A stretch of DNA of 64,000 nucleotides from Acanthosepion pharaonis (GCA_903632075.3 CAHIKZ030004282.1:1606001-1670000); one strand, 5' to 3'; positions 12,085 to 22,336 are shown, numbered from the stretch's first letter. Translations and numbers: made by a program. The notes: a model not told the origin generated them from the letters alone.

Positions 12085-12656
12085 GAAGTGTGCTAGAAAA
12101 ATTTTCTCGCCAGAATCTATCTTGCCTCTTTATGAGTGGTCTGTGCATTGAATATTTCTGGTGCTCCTGCTATGTATCTAGAGATTCTTGATAAAATCCA
12201 AAGAAGGATCTGCAATGTTATCCGTATTGACCTGGCATCCCTGCTTCGCTCACTTTTCTATCACCATAAAACATAGCTTCCTGTGCTTTTTCTATAAATA
12301 TTTTCATGCTTGTTGTTCTGATGAGCTTTCCATTTTGGTTCCTAGATTTCATGGATTTAAGCGTAGTACTAGATTGGCGGTTAGGTCTCATCATTTTGGG
12401 GTTGAAATTGTTCGACGTAACCGTAAGTTCTATTATAATAGTTTCTTCTCTGGCAATTTTTTTCTGGTGTAACGCTTTCGGCTTCTTGCTTTCCTGTCAA
12501 TTACGATCGTCAAATAATTTACATACAACTTCAATTCGGCATCTATGCCTTTTTTGAATTCTGTTCTTTTTATTGTCCTTTCTAATAAGTAACGTTTTCT
12601 CAGTTTCTTTCATATTCAGTAACCCCTTGCGTCTTAGTCGCTTTATCACCTCTCGC
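12083..12656 (+). mobile_element. LINE-A 3' fragment
   Basis: Reads KCARKIFSPESILPLYEW, KSKEGSAM (frame-shifted match to IQRRICNVI region), FFYKYFHACCSDELSILVPR, FHGFKRSTRLAVRSHHFGVE, YYNSFFSGN, then the tail AGTAACCCCTTGCGTCTTAG and CTCGCTTAGGGTGAAACAAGG. Compared with 37057-37745 it has frameshifts and stops. A SINE follows at once. Confidence 0.8.
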
Positions 12657-12659
12657 TTA

Positions 12660-13010
12660 GGGTGAAACAAGGAATCACGGTGGAGTAATGGATAGCGGCT
12701 CGTATTGCGGAATCGGAGTTCGAATTTCAGTAGGATCAGTTACATTCACTTACGTGCTGATACCCTTGGAAAGGTATGAATTCTCTTCTTCTCACCCTAG
12801 CTATGTGTAATACCAGAACAGACTGGGTTCTATATCCTTGGATGGCAACCGGTCTAGGAGAAGGTAACTCTGAATTCAAAAACCAGTCTGAAGAGGGGTG
12901 GGCTCCGACAGGCTATCTTGCCCAAGACACACCTCTTCTACTACGGCTGCAGTACATGTGCTGTCCTTACGACCCTGGTCGGGCACGGGATTCGCGATCG
13001 ATCACGAATG
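12660..13010 (+). mobile_element. SINE-A (tRNA-derived), copy inserted at a LINE-A tail
   Basis: Head has a pol III A-box-like GGTGGAGTAATGG and a B-box-like GGAGTTCGAATTTC about 40 bases later, followed by the family body TACATTCACTTACGTGCTGA and TACCCTTGGAAAGGTATGAA. It sits between GGGTGAAA and GGTTGAAATGATTAAAA, both resembling the LINE-A tail, so it looks inserted in that tail. The 3' half diverges from the copies at 21675, 26457 and 41525. Confidence 0.75.
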
Positions 13011-13029
13011 GGTTGAAATGATTAAAACA

Positions 13030-13316
13030 AAATCTGACTGAGGCGATTAATTATGTTCAAGCGTCCCCAATAACACGCCATGCCAGTAGTAGCAAGTCTC
13101 CCACATTCCCGCCATATTCAATCGGTGAGAAGTTCCACTCGAGCAGCTTCATCCTGCAAACCACTACCCTGTGGAATTGTCTCCCAACAGGATGCTTCCC
13201 CGATCACTACGATCTTATTCTTTATCTCTCTCATCTATACACATGACCTACTAACGTAACCCTACTCCTCGAGCGGCCTTGTAAAGGGCGACTCTCACAG
13301 TTAAAAAAAAAAAAAA
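13030..13316 (+). mobile_element. LINE-D 3' terminus
   Basis: The + strand encodes EKFHSSSFILQTTTLWNCLP and TGCFPDHYDLILYLSHLYT, the end-of-ORF2 pattern 'F..SF...T..LWN.LP....P..YDL..F' common to many animal non-LTR retrotransposons, then a short 3' UTR and an A-run at 13303-13316. Confidence 0.65.
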
Positions 13317-13325
13317 CACATTGCA

Positions 13326-13327
<2 letters not shown>

Positions 13328-13382
<55 letters not shown>
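13328..13382. repeat. (CA)n microsatellite
   Basis: About 27 CA units. Confidence 0.95.
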
Positions 13383-13384
<2 letters not shown>

Positions 13385-13945
13385 TCCTTTACGTAAGGGA
13401 AACTCGGATGAGTTACATCACGGAATCTGTGAAGAGCGGCGCTATATCAAGTCTAATTCGTTTCCCTTCGTCACTGAGTCCTGTTGGTACAGTTGGTATG
13501 ACGCTTGCATCGTATCGTAACGGTCCGCGTTAAATATAGTGCGAAAAGACCGTCCAATAGCTATATCAAATTAAAATATTTTCGACATAATCCTAAACAA
13601 TATCTAAATTTCTTTAAAACGTTCATTTGATATATAAAGTACATTTTTAAGAAATTTCTCCAATTTCTTTACCGCCAGCGTTTCCTACATGTATCTAAAA
13701 GAATAGTTTTAAACATAGAATAATATTATTCTAATTTAGTTTTATAATAACTCTTATTTTATTTTACATTTGTAAGTGTTGTTAGGTACATATGTTTGTA
13801 TTTGACATCCTTATGGGATCGTAATCGCCGACTGTTAGTGTCAATATTTTATGTTTGTGGTGAGTAGTAATTTCGCAAATGAAATCGACCTATGAAACGG
13901 CGACTTCCATGTCACCTGTTCAGACAAGCTACATTCCAGTTCAGA
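13385..13945. other. Unassigned, AT-rich
   Basis: No gene found. 13560-13660 resembles units of the degenerate tandem repeat seen at 14440-15480 (CCTAAACAATATCTAAATTT, AAAACGTTCATTTGATATAT). Confidence 0.35.
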
Positions 13946-13949
13946 CTTG

Positions 13950-14195
13950 TATTGCCAAGACCCGCCATTCCACAGACATAGGGTTGAATCATCCTCACCC
14001 CTTCATATTCCATTAGTAGAGAGGAAGTTCCACTTTGACAACATCTGCTCGAGAAACTCTACTTTTTATAATAGACTCCGGAGTAGATACTTTCCTGATT
14101 AAAACAATCTTAACCTCTTCAAGTCTATGGTCAGTCATATCTATCCGACATATCCTTATAATATGCACTTCTTACTCCTATTTCTTACGTCCATA
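13950..14195 (+). mobile_element. LINE-D-like reverse transcriptase C-terminal fragment
   Basis: Across one frameshift it reads SSPLHIPLVERKFHFDNICS, RNSTFYNRLRSRYFPD, NNLNLFKSMVSHIYPT, the same end-of-ORF2 pattern as 13030-13316 but a different sequence. It ends about 110 bases before the cyclase exon, inside the preceding intron. Confidence 0.6.
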
Positions 14196-14307
14196 CAACA
14201 ACCTCACTCAGTAAAAAATAAGAACATTTGTGTGGTAAAGTTCGCAGTCGAGAATATTTTCGAAATTGTTCGACACTTTACCTTCAAAAGATTATTTTCT
14301 GTTTCAG

Positions 14308-14397
14308 GCAATGAGAATTCATATAAGTGAATTAACCAAGACGCAGTTACCAGAAGGAGTTTATGACCTTGAGGCGAGAGAAATCATAAGGGTCAAG
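14308..14397 (+). CDS. Guanylyl cyclase gene, penultimate exon
   Basis: Ninety bases, thirty codons in phase 0, bounded by a pyrimidine-rich tract ending TTTCAG and by AAG|GTAAAT. It encodes AMRIHISELTKTQLPEGVYD then LEAREIIRVK. Within class III cyclase catalytic domains this corresponds to the late segment 'xxRIHxSExTKxxL...YxLExRGxIxVK' of guanylyl cyclases, just after the stretch that normally carries the second set of active-site residues, so no catalytic residue falls in this exon. Joined to the exon at 17585 it continues GKGGMRTYWLNG, the strongly conserved 'KGKGxxxTYWL' of animal guanylyl cyclases. The upstream exons (heme or receptor part, most of the catalytic domain) are not visible in 1-14307. 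Receptor-type and soluble beta2-like cyclases both remain possible. Confidence 0.88.
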
Positions 14398-14439
14398 GTA
14401 AATACAAACTCTTGTTATTCGACGATAAAAAAAGTTCGA

Positions 14440-15480
14440 TTGATTTATTAAGTAAAAATAAAAGACGTTTTTTGTTTTTAATTCTCATTTTTATTTTTTA
14501 ACATAATTTTTTTTTAACATCTACAGTTGACGAAAACTACAATCAGATTAGTAAATTAAAAAAAAAAAATACACCTTTAAAAGCATTTTTATTTTTTTAT
14601 TTTTATTTCTGTCATTATCTTTATTGGACCACATCGATAGCTGACGGGAAAATTCGATCGCTTTATTAAGTAAACATGAAAGACTTTTTATTTTAACTTT
14701 ATTTTTTTTTTTAATTTTACATAATTTGTATTGAACAGCATTTTGATTTAACCAAAAAAGGTCTTTTGATTTATTAAGCAAAACTAATATATTTTGAAGT
14801 TTGTTTTTTTTTAAATCATTTCAGACGTTTTCTTTATTTCAACAAAACATCTTCAGTTCAACAAAACAGATTTTTTGTTCATTAACCAAAAATTAAAATT
14901 TTTTAAATATTATATCTATTTTAGACGTTATCACTAGTGAAAAACAGCTTGAATTGACTAAAAGACCTGTTCGGAAAATAAAAATATATTTTTAAAACAG
15001 AAAAGGAAAACAAATATTTTTTTAAATGTTTTTTTTTTTTTATTTTAAACGTTATCACCAGTGAAAAAAAAGCTTGAATTGACTAAAAGCCCTGTTCCGA
15101 CTTAAAAAGGAAAATGAAAAGATATTTTAAAACAAAATAGAAAAACAAATTTAGTATATCAAATAAAAGTGAAAGCTTTTCAAAACATTTTAGACATTGT
15201 CCTAATTAAACAATATCTGGATTTATTTAAAACGTTCATTCACTATATAAAGTTAAAATCAAAGACATTTTAGAAAACGTTATTTATTTTATTTTTTTAA
15301 AACTATCCTTATTAAATTAAAAAGTGAGTTGACCAAAAGTTCCGTTCAGTATATTCAGTAAAAAATAAATACATTTTCAAAAACTTTAACATTTAAAAAA
15401 AAATTCTTTCATCTTAACTTTAGGGAATAACATCCTAAGTTAGTAAAAAGCTTGATCAGTTTATTAAGTATCTGTCTATA
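14440..15480. repeat. Degenerate intronic tandem repeat
   Basis: A theme of about 110-130 bases recurs: TTGATTTATTAAGTAAAA or close variants, AAAAGACGTTTTTT, a long T-run, then ACGTTATCACTAGTGAAAA and CTTGAATTGACTAAAAG. Clear occurrences near 14430, 14660, 14770, 14925, 15045 and 15240. Copies are diverged and indel-rich, so the period is approximate. No coding content. Confidence 0.6.
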
Positions 15481-15497
15481 TTTCTGAGATGAGGTAT

Positions 15498-15785
15498 TAT
15501 GTACACTATTTACATTATTCGGACTATTGTCCTCATCTTTGTCGCCATATTTATTAAAACGTTTCGGCCGTTTTACGCCCGGCCTTCTTCAGGAGGTTGG
15601 AATGTCGAACTGAACCCTTTATTTCACTCACTGGGGTTGACTGTTCTAGTTCCACGTGCCATGTTTAATGGATGTCAGTTGTCAGTTATCTCCTGTTAAT
15701 TCCCCTCTCCAAGTTCTCTACTGCCTTAACCGGGTATTGAACTCGCACTCTTTGGGTCCTGTCACTGGATCTAACTAACGTGCCA
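15498..15785 (-). mobile_element. SINE-B, minus copy (left arm of an inverted pair)
   Basis: Reverse complement of the 25135-25583 element: on the minus strand it runs from a tRNA-like head (ending GAGTTCAATACCCGG as on the + copies) through ACTGACATCCATTAAACATG, GGAACTAGAACAGTC, AAATAAAGGGTTCAGTTCG, then CCTGAAGAAGGCC-loop-GGCCGAAACG and AATATGGCGACAAAGATGAG. It meets the + copy at a perfect 10-base palindrome arm (GTGCCATGTG / CACATGGCAC) near 15780-15808. Confidence 0.8.
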
Positions 15786-15957
15786 TGTGCTTTGAGGACA
15801 CATGGCACAGTGGATAAAGTGGATAGAGTTCAATACCCGGTTAAGGCAGTGGAGAACTTGGTGAGTGGAATTAACAGGAGATAACTGACATCCATTAAAC
15901 ATGGCATGTGGAACTAGAACAGTATTCCCCAGTGAATGAAATAAAGGGTTCAGTCGC
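15786..15957 (+). mobile_element. SINE-B, plus copy (right arm of an inverted pair)
   Basis: Starts at the palindrome ACACATGGCAC and carries A-box-like TGGCACAGTGG, B-box-like GAGTTCAATACCCGG, then GATAACTGACATCCATTAAA and GAATGAAATAAAGGGTTCAG, where it stops abruptly at the Tc1 relic. Head-to-head with the preceding copy, giving about 170 complementary bases in a transcript. Confidence 0.8.
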
Positions 15958-15969
15958 ATTGGGGATCCT

Positions 15970-16699
15970 ACTGTGTCTAAAAGTACTCGGTGTCGGTATC
16001 TGAGGGAAATAGTAACAACAGTCAAACCTGTATCGAAGCCTCCGTTGACGAGAACTCACATTCAAAATCGATTGAAATGGGCCGAGGACAATATGAAGAT
16101 TGACTTCTCTAACGTTTTGTTCACAGACGAAACTCGAGCAACACTTGATGGGCCAGATAGATGGTGCAAATGTTGGGTAATGAACGGACAGAATCGCCAT
16201 CAGCATTTGAGACGCCAACAAAGCGGTGGAGGCATAATGATCTGGGGTGGTATTATTGGAAACACATTACTGAGCCCATGGAGAGTACCAGATGGCGTCA
16301 AAATGACTGCTGATGCATACATAGCGTTTTTGCAGGAGCATCTTGAACCGTGGATGAAAAGGCTAAGAGTTGCCTTCAGAAGGGCCATTGTTTTTATGCA
16401 TGATAATGCTCCCTCACACGCTGCTCACAAGACTACTGAATATTTGAAACAAATGCACCTCGAAAAATGAAGTGGCCACAAATTCTCCGGATTTGAACCC
16501 AATCGAAAACCTTTGGAGCATCATGAATCGTAGACTGTACCCCAACGGACGACAATTCAGGAGCAACGCTGAGTTATGGGAAGCAATTCTTGACATATCT
16601 CGCGGCATTACAGCAGATGACATTCTACAATTAACAAATTCTATGGATCGTCGAGTTTTCCAAGTAATTTCAAAACAGGGAATGCACATTCCCTATTAA
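15970..16699 (+). pseudogene. Tc1-like transposase (5'-truncated, frameshifted)
   Basis: Reads IQNRLKWAEDNMKIDFSNVL, FTDETRATLDGPDRWCK, GGGIMIWGGIIGN, IVFMHDNAPSHAAHKTTEYL, then after a frameshift and stop at 16468-16472, NSPDLNPIENLWSIMNRRLY and ends ISKQGMHIPY. The three acidic catalytic residues are visible (D of FTDET, D of MHDNAP, E of NPIEN), the last two spaced close to the 34 residues usual for Tc1. The N-terminal HTH region is missing where SINE-B abuts, so it cannot make an active enzyme. A repeated TTTGGCACGC near 16852 and 17031 marks the likely 3' terminal region. Confidence 0.9.
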
Positions 16700-17040
16700 T
16701 TTGATTAAAACTGTGCCTTTGTTTGTATGTGTTATTATTTGTTTGATTATCTTATTTATTAGCTTCTTTTGATCATAAACATTCACGATCAACATTAATA
16801 AACGTTTTGTTTGCTAAATTCTGGGAATTTTATTAAATCTTTTTAATAATTTGGCACGCGCAAATCACCGTGCTGATAACAAATATGGCGCCAGTTTGTT
16901 TACATTGCGCAGATCAGTACGAAAATTTCAGTGATTGCGCAGCTCAGTGTTACAACATTGTGTGAAAATTTTGTGTGAATTGATTGGACGGTTTTTTGAA
17001 ATATTAGAAAAAAATTATCTCGATAATAATTTGGCACGCA

Positions 17041-17041
<1 letters not shown>
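16700..17041 (+). other. Probable Tc1 3' flank
   Basis: AT-rich non-coding region between the transposase stop and a TA array. AATAATTTGGCACGC occurs at about 16845 and again at 17026, directly before the TA array; this may be a sub-terminal repeat of the Tc1 element. Confidence 0.4.
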
Positions 17042-17092
<51 letters not shown>

Positions 17093-17584
17093 GTGTGTGA
17101 GTGTTTGTTCGAAATCGGTTGTTGAGTATCCTCCACTCGACTGATTGAACACAGATTTTCATCAGCAGCAGAATTATTGTTAATATATCAACAGCATCTT
17201 AATGTCGAGTAAAGTTTTCACCACCAGGGATCTCCCACTTACATACTGTGACGGTAGACCAACTCTATCTGATTGTATTGAAAGCTATTGCCGGGACGCT
17301 TTAAGCGTGTCGTAATGATACTTTGGCCCTGAAACAAGGCCCGAATCGTTTTATGTAGTTTTTCTGAAAGTACTGTTACCAAATTTTGCAGCAATATCTG
17401 GATTCGAGTCATGTCAATAATCAGAGAGCTATTTCATTTTTTTTTTCTTTTTTCCTTTTGTTCTTTTCAAAATTAGAGATTGCATGTACAGTTGAAAACC
17501 ATTTTCTGATGGAACCTTTTCAGTATATCTTTTTTTTTTATTCGTTATTATTTATATATTATTTTGTTTAATTTTCTTTTCTAG

Positions 17585-18208
17585 GGAAAGGGTGGAATGC
17601 GTACCTACTGGCTGAACGGCAAATTAAAGAAGGACAATTTTCAGGAAGTTTTGGTTGGAAATCAAGAAGCATCCCCTAACAGTGCGACCGGGGACATGAC
17701 GGAAATTCCTAAAGAAACCTTAAAAGACCATCACTTACCTTCCAGTGAATTAAACAGGACGTCTCCTGCGACGTCGAAAGAGGATGATTTTGACGGCCGA
17801 TCTCTTTATTCACCGGTTACTTACGAGGCAGCAACACGTCGTCGGAGTTCGTCACGTTCCATTAAATTAACTCTTACCTCTGCTAGAAGTGCTCCGGATT
17901 CGTTTCCTGTGAAAGAGAATCTGACCCAGTCGAACGTTTATTCGATTGTACCCAACACTGACAGTGTCGATTTGCCACGACCAAACTTAACGACGTGCTC
18001 ATCAGCCCTAAAATGTGAATCGCTTAAGCCAAGTGGCGGGGAGAAAAGCCGAGACAAAAACTGTAATCAACATTATCGCGAAGACATGAGCCACGTTGCG
18101 AAGTCAGGTCATGGCATATGCAAGTCAGAGTATGGAATTCGAAACGGGTCGCCCAGAAAACCTTTCGGCAGAAACTACAAAAACAGTCGCCTGTGTATAA
18201 TCTTGTAA
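17585..18208 (+). CDS. Guanylyl cyclase gene, terminal exon with CaaX C-terminus
   Basis: 207 codons plus TAA in phase 0 after an acceptor TTTTCTAG. The first 12 residues, GKGGMRTYWLNG, finish the class III guanylyl cyclase domain, which makes cGMP from GTP. The other 195 form a polar, Ser/Thr/Lys-rich, probably disordered tail without a membrane segment. Residues 85-92 (RRRSSSRS) hold strong basophilic kinase sites (PKA/PKG type). The end is RKPFGRNYKNSRLCIIL: a basic stretch and then C-I-I-L, a CaaX box whose final Leu favours geranylgeranylation. The mammalian soluble cyclase beta2 subunit is known to end in a CaaX box after an extended tail, so a beta2-like assignment is attractive; the YWL motif also fits receptor cyclases. 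No frameshift; codon use and open length (621 bases in AT-rich DNA) support a live gene. Confidence 0.9.
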   Translation, partial: GKGGMRTYWLNGKLKKDNFQEVLVGNQEASPNSATGDMTEIPKETLKDHHLPSSELNRTSPATSKEDDFDGRSLYSPVTYEAATRRRSSSRSIKLTLTSARSAPDSFPVKENLTQSNVYSIVPNTDSVDLPRPNLTTCSSALKCESLKPSGGEKSRDKNCNQHYREDMSHVAKSGHGICKSEYGIRNGSPRKPFGRNYKNSRLCIIL

Positions 18209-18970
18209 AATTGGACATATTTGGATATGCACAAAAGACAAAAAAAAAGTAGACTTATTTTAAGACGTTAAAAAAAAATTACATCCATAGTTAATTATTC
18301 AAAACTGTTTTTTGCCCTGTCCATATCTGTTACTAGAGATAGAATTTGGGCTGATGATACAGGCAAACAGGACGGGACAAAGACGACACAAGCAAATAGG
18401 ATCTCGTTTATTTTCTTGAGGGGTGTCTTTCTATGACAGTGTGAAAGACTAGAGAAAAAAAAAACATCGGAATTTAAGTAGCAGTTTTGCCCCAAAATAT
18501 CAAAATAATAAAAAAAAACAACAAAAAACAAAAAAAAAACAAAAAAGTAATCATTGCGATCATAATGTGCAACGTCATGTAAAAGCAGGCGTATCTTGCA
18601 AGGTGAGATGTTTCATTTTTACCTGTTAACACGGGTCCTTAAAACTGCAGTTGTAAATTTTCACATTTGCTCGTACGAACAACAATATTCAATTAACATT
18701 ATTGTCTACAAAGAACTACTGAAATTTATTTTTTAACTTATTTCTCTTCTCTAGAAGATAGAAATATCAGACCAAAGCAATTGCTAAAAAAAAATTATTG
18801 TCTTAAAATATACTGCGTATAAAGTCCTTGTACAGCTGAGAGTGTTAGTATTTTTTTTTCTTGTTTAAGGTAGACCTGCAACACCAATTGCTATGGAACT
18901 ACCTTTGTTGATGTCCATTAATTGGGGCCATTTGTAAAGAGATTCTAAGACTGATATTTCTAATAAATTT
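18209..18970 (+). other. Probable 3' UTR of the cyclase gene
   Basis: Follows the TAA directly. Candidate AATAAA signals lie at 18507-18512 (inside an A-rich run, so weak) and 18962-18967. No open frame or repeat family recognised. The true cleavage site cannot be decided from sequence alone. Confidence 0.45.
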
Positions 18971-19786
18971 TCTTTTATTTAAATTACAAATACCATGCTA
19001 CGGAAGCAGATTTCTTGAAGTCAAATACTTGAGCATGTTTATAAACGGTTCTTAATATTTAACGTTCCCGATGGAAATATGCGTAAGGATGAAAGGGTTT
19101 GGTGTGCTGAGGTCAAGGTTTGTTAATTCGTGGCTAGGATTTGGATAATTTTAAATAAATAATTGATATTTTATTAGAAATGAATTTTATTAATTTCATT
19201 AGCAATGAATAACCGTCTTTCCCAGGAAGCCAGAGAAATGTCTTTAAAAATATTCTACCTGTCTCTTCGAATCATAATTGATGTTTTCATAACATTATGA
19301 TAGAAATTCCTCTCAAATTCATCGATAATATCCTCAGATTATTTTAATCTGAAATAAATACTTTGTTTTTATTTTACATTTTGTATAGAGTTTTGTCGAA
19401 TACTGGGAATAACCGAGGAAGGATTATAGCCGCACATATATATATATATATATGTTTGTTTTGTTTTTGTTTTTGTTTTTTTGTCGGAGATACATTCTCT
19501 CAAGGGACATTTAAATTTGTATATAATGTTGGTTTTACGTAATACATCGGTTAGTGTGGAGGAGTTCTTGCGGATAATTAAATTGGTTGTATCGTATTTT
19601 TTAATAATATATGATTAATTTTACTTCTTTTTTTTATTAGAATCCATAGGAGATATGTTAGTATAAATACACGGAATGTTATTCGTGGGTATGAATGGAT
19701 TTTATTAAAAATTAGCAGATATAATGTCTGTAATTTATTCAATGAGACATTTCTAAATGAGAATTCGATGCCGAAATACACAAATC

Positions 19787-19827
<41 letters not shown>

Positions 19828-20590
19828 CTGTGTCTGCGTAAAAATTTCAGATATAATTACAATATATATGAATAAGACAAAAGAAAAATTTATCTTAGCC
19901 GACGCCTTTCGCCCTCTGACAGGTTTTATCAAGGCAAATGTGGAGATTTTATTTCGCAACAAGTATTTAGAAACAAAAGTAAAAAATGTTAGTTTTTCAA
20001 GATTATTAAATTTAAGAGACGCTCATAAATATTCATAAGGCTGACTGAAAAGTTTTCGTAAATTATGGAGGATGCTAAGTGACGTCATTTAATGACTAAT
20101 GAAGGAAAGTAATAGAATGATGTTGTTGATTGTTTTTATGCAATTAATATTTAAATTATTCTACTATGGTATACATTTATGCATTATAATTTATTTTCTA
20201 AATAACAGGCGGTTATGGATCTAATCATTTTCCTTAATTTTTTACATTTTTATAATCATGTATGTCGGTTTTGGATAAAATTAATTCTTTCAGGTATGGA
20301 CATATTTGAAAAAATTCTGATCGCAGATTTATATTTTGATAAGGTTCGATAGAGGCACTCTCGAGAATTTTCCGTGAAAGTATCTTACTCTATTTTAGAT
20401 CAAAGTTGTGGATAAATTTATTTCCATGTATAACTAATGCATGTGATAAATTGTTCTAAGATTCTTTTGTGTTCAAGGATGCGCTTTTAAAAAAAAATCT
20501 GCAAGTTTCCCCAATGTATTGTGAAGAGCAGTCTTGACATTTATTTTCTATATAATTGCTTCAGTATACAATCATTATTATTATTATTAT
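18970..20590. other. Unassigned AT-rich sequence
   Basis: Contains a short (TA)n at 19792-19820 and, at about 19880-19945, a sequence similar to 11860-11930 (GACGCCTTTCGCCCTCTGAC, GGTTTTATCAAGG). ORF on 19757-20038 is partly a TA-array translation. No gene recognised. Confidence 0.35.
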
Positions 20591-20591
20591 T

Positions 20592-20646
<55 letters not shown>

Positions 20647-20649
20647 TGA

Positions 20650-20815
20650 AGAAATATAGTTTTAATGTATGCTATATTTATGGGATAAAGTGATCAATAT
20701 CAGAGATAGAGCGTATGTAAATATAAATATAAAAAGCGGCCTGACGATTGCGTCCAGCATGAAATAGCCCGCCGCCTCTGAATGTTGACTTCAATGTTCA
20801 CTTTTATATATATAT
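20650..20815 (-). repeat. Dispersed repeat with GATAGAGCGTATG module
   Basis: Contains TGGGATAAAGTGATCAATAT, CAGAGATAGAGCGTATGTAA, then CTGACGATTGCGTCCAGCAT and TGTTGACTTCAATGTTCAC. The same modules occur at 62415-62570 (first part reversed relative to the second) and partly at 21620-21670. Family not identified; lies against TA arrays in all cases. Confidence 0.65.
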
Positions 20816-20816
20816 A

Positions 20817-21245
20817 TTAGCAGTAGAGCCCGGCGTTGCCCGGGGATGTAACAGTAAGAGATAGATCAAGTATTGACCATCATAAAGACTGAAAAATAAA
20901 ATTAACAAAGATTATTTTTTAAGGTTGATGGACATGCATTTTTTTTTATTTTTTTTTTTTTTTTACAAATTGGTCAAACCCAAACTCAAACAAAAACATT
21001 GTTTTCAATCATTATGAGTCTACCGATTGAATAGAATTTTATTATAAACAATTGCCTTGTAAATGGAATTTTTAAAGCATTCTGAATGTAGAAATAAAGA
21101 AAAAAGTGTGCAAGACAATAAGAAACACTACCTTCCAAAAAAAAGAGTGAAGTTTTGTCGAAATCGGTTGGAGAATGTAGGAAATCCGATCCCATATATA
21201 AATGAACACAGACACACACACAAACAACCTGGGTTTTATAATAAG
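20817..21245 (+). mobile_element. Non-autonomous dispersed element (CCCGGCGTTGCCCGGG head)
   Basis: Starts TAGCAGTAGAGCCCGGCGTT, GCCCGGGG and ends with TTTTGTCGAAATCGGTTGG, AAATCCGATCC, a (CA)n run, CCTGGGTTTTATAATAAGTA. The second copy at 42775-43570 has the same head (CCTGGCGTTGCCCG) and CA-rich tail. The head is widespread in invertebrate genomes as a repeat; I cannot assign a class (no transposase, no clear TIR). Confidence 0.65.
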
Positions 21246-21389
21246 TATAACTTGATATGAGTTGTACCCCTTTCATTCTCGCGATGACTCTTAATCGTGT
21301 TTTCAAATTGATTTCGTGCAAAAACTATTGTGTTTTTCCAATTTTTGTTGATGTCAGAACCACCGCAAGGTAATTTTACCTAGTCCTGT

Positions 21390-21492
21390 AAAGTTTTGTT
21401 GAAAGCAGTTGAAAAATGTAGGAAATCCGATCCAATATATAAAATGTTCAGACACACACATACACACACAACCTGGGTTTTATAATAAGTAT

Positions 21493-21495
<3 letters not shown>
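21390..21495 (+). repeat. Duplicate tail of the CCCGGCG element
   Basis: Repeats the 3' end of the 20817-21245 element (AAAGTTTTGTTGAAAGCAGT, GTAGGAAATCCGATCC, ACACACACAACCTGGGTTTT, ATAATAAGTAT) about 240 bases downstream, so the tail is tandemly duplicated. Confidence 0.7.
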
Positions 21496-21552
<57 letters not shown>

Positions 21553-21554
21553 TG

Positions 21555-21675
21555 AATATAAAAGTGGACACTGAGGTTAAAATCAAACACCGACAGTCTG
21601 TTTCGCTTCCTGCCTCCGTTTGGTGTTAATGTCAGTGTTCACTTTCCTATATACATACGCTCTATCTCTGATATT
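21555..21675. repeat. Imperfect palindrome beside a TA array
   Basis: AAAGTGGACACTGAGGTTAA near the left pairs with TTAATGTCAGTGTTCACTTT on the right; the loop contains GACAGTCTGTTTCGCTTCC. The right edge carries ATACGCTCTATCTCTGATAT, shared with 62510 and (reversed) 20700. Confidence 0.6.
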
Positions 21676-21958
21676 TAGCACTTTTACTCAGATTGAGGAA
21701 TCGGAGAGCCGAGTTCGAATTCTAGTCAAATCTATTACATTCACTTACGTGCTAACACCCTTGGGATAGGTAGGAATCCACTTCTTCTTCCCCCTGCCAG
21801 CTATGGATAAATTGCAGAACAGATCGGATTCTACAGACTTGGACGGCAACTGGTCTACCGCAGACAGAAATAGCAATTTACTGCCTCGTCAGTCATGTAT
21901 CGAAAGTTACATGATCGCCTAAGCGTCTATCACGCATGGCACATAACTGACTGACTAT
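21675..21958 (+). mobile_element. SINE-A copy
   Basis: Contains the B-box-like GAGTTCGAATTCTAG, then TACATTCACTTACGTGCTAA, CACCCTTGGGATAGGTAGGA, CAGCTATGGATAA, GGACGGCAACTGGTCTAC, ending in an ACTGACTGACT tail. The A-box region at the head is eroded. Confidence 0.8.
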
Positions 21959-21987
21959 AAATATAGCGTACCTTGAAACTGTATTTT

Positions 21988-21995
<8 letters not shown>

Positions 21996-22074
<79 letters not shown>

Positions 22075-22076
22075 AA
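21996..22076. repeat. (TA)n(GT)n compound microsatellite
   Basis: About 26 TA units followed by about 13 GT units. Confidence 0.95.
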
Positions 22077-22306
22077 TTTCTAACGAATTAATGGATTTAC
22101 TTTCAATCCGACATTTTTAATACATCACTGGCATTAGAGTGGCTAGTGATATTTGAAATAAACCCCCATTTTATATTTAAAAGTGTGCATTTCGTCTATC
22201 GGTCCGCAGAAATCGTAACAAAGAAAATGTGCTCTGGGGCCGGGTTCAAACCTGCACCCTTCTTTGTACAAGGTTCACCTTATTTCTTCATTAAGATTTC
22301 TTGAGA

Positions 22307-22336
<30 letters not shown>

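Larger units (their letters stand above)
14398..17584 (+). other. Cyclase intron (phase 0), transposon-filled
   Basis: GTAAAT donor at 14398 and TTTTCTTTTCTAG acceptor ending at 17584; 3187 bases. It contains a degenerate tandem repeat (14440-15480), two SINE-B copies facing each other (15498-15957), a Tc1 transposase relic (15970-16699) and a (TA)n array (17042-17090). The segment 17090-17584 has no recognised element and ends in a T-rich tract before the acceptor. Confidence 0.85.

Noticed and set aside
12776..13021. 81-codon + ORF
   Set aside because: Within SINE-A sequence; frame not kept in other SINE-A copies.
15895..16689. Minus-strand ORFs opposite the Tc1 transposase
   Set aside because: Antisense shadows of the recognised + strand transposase.
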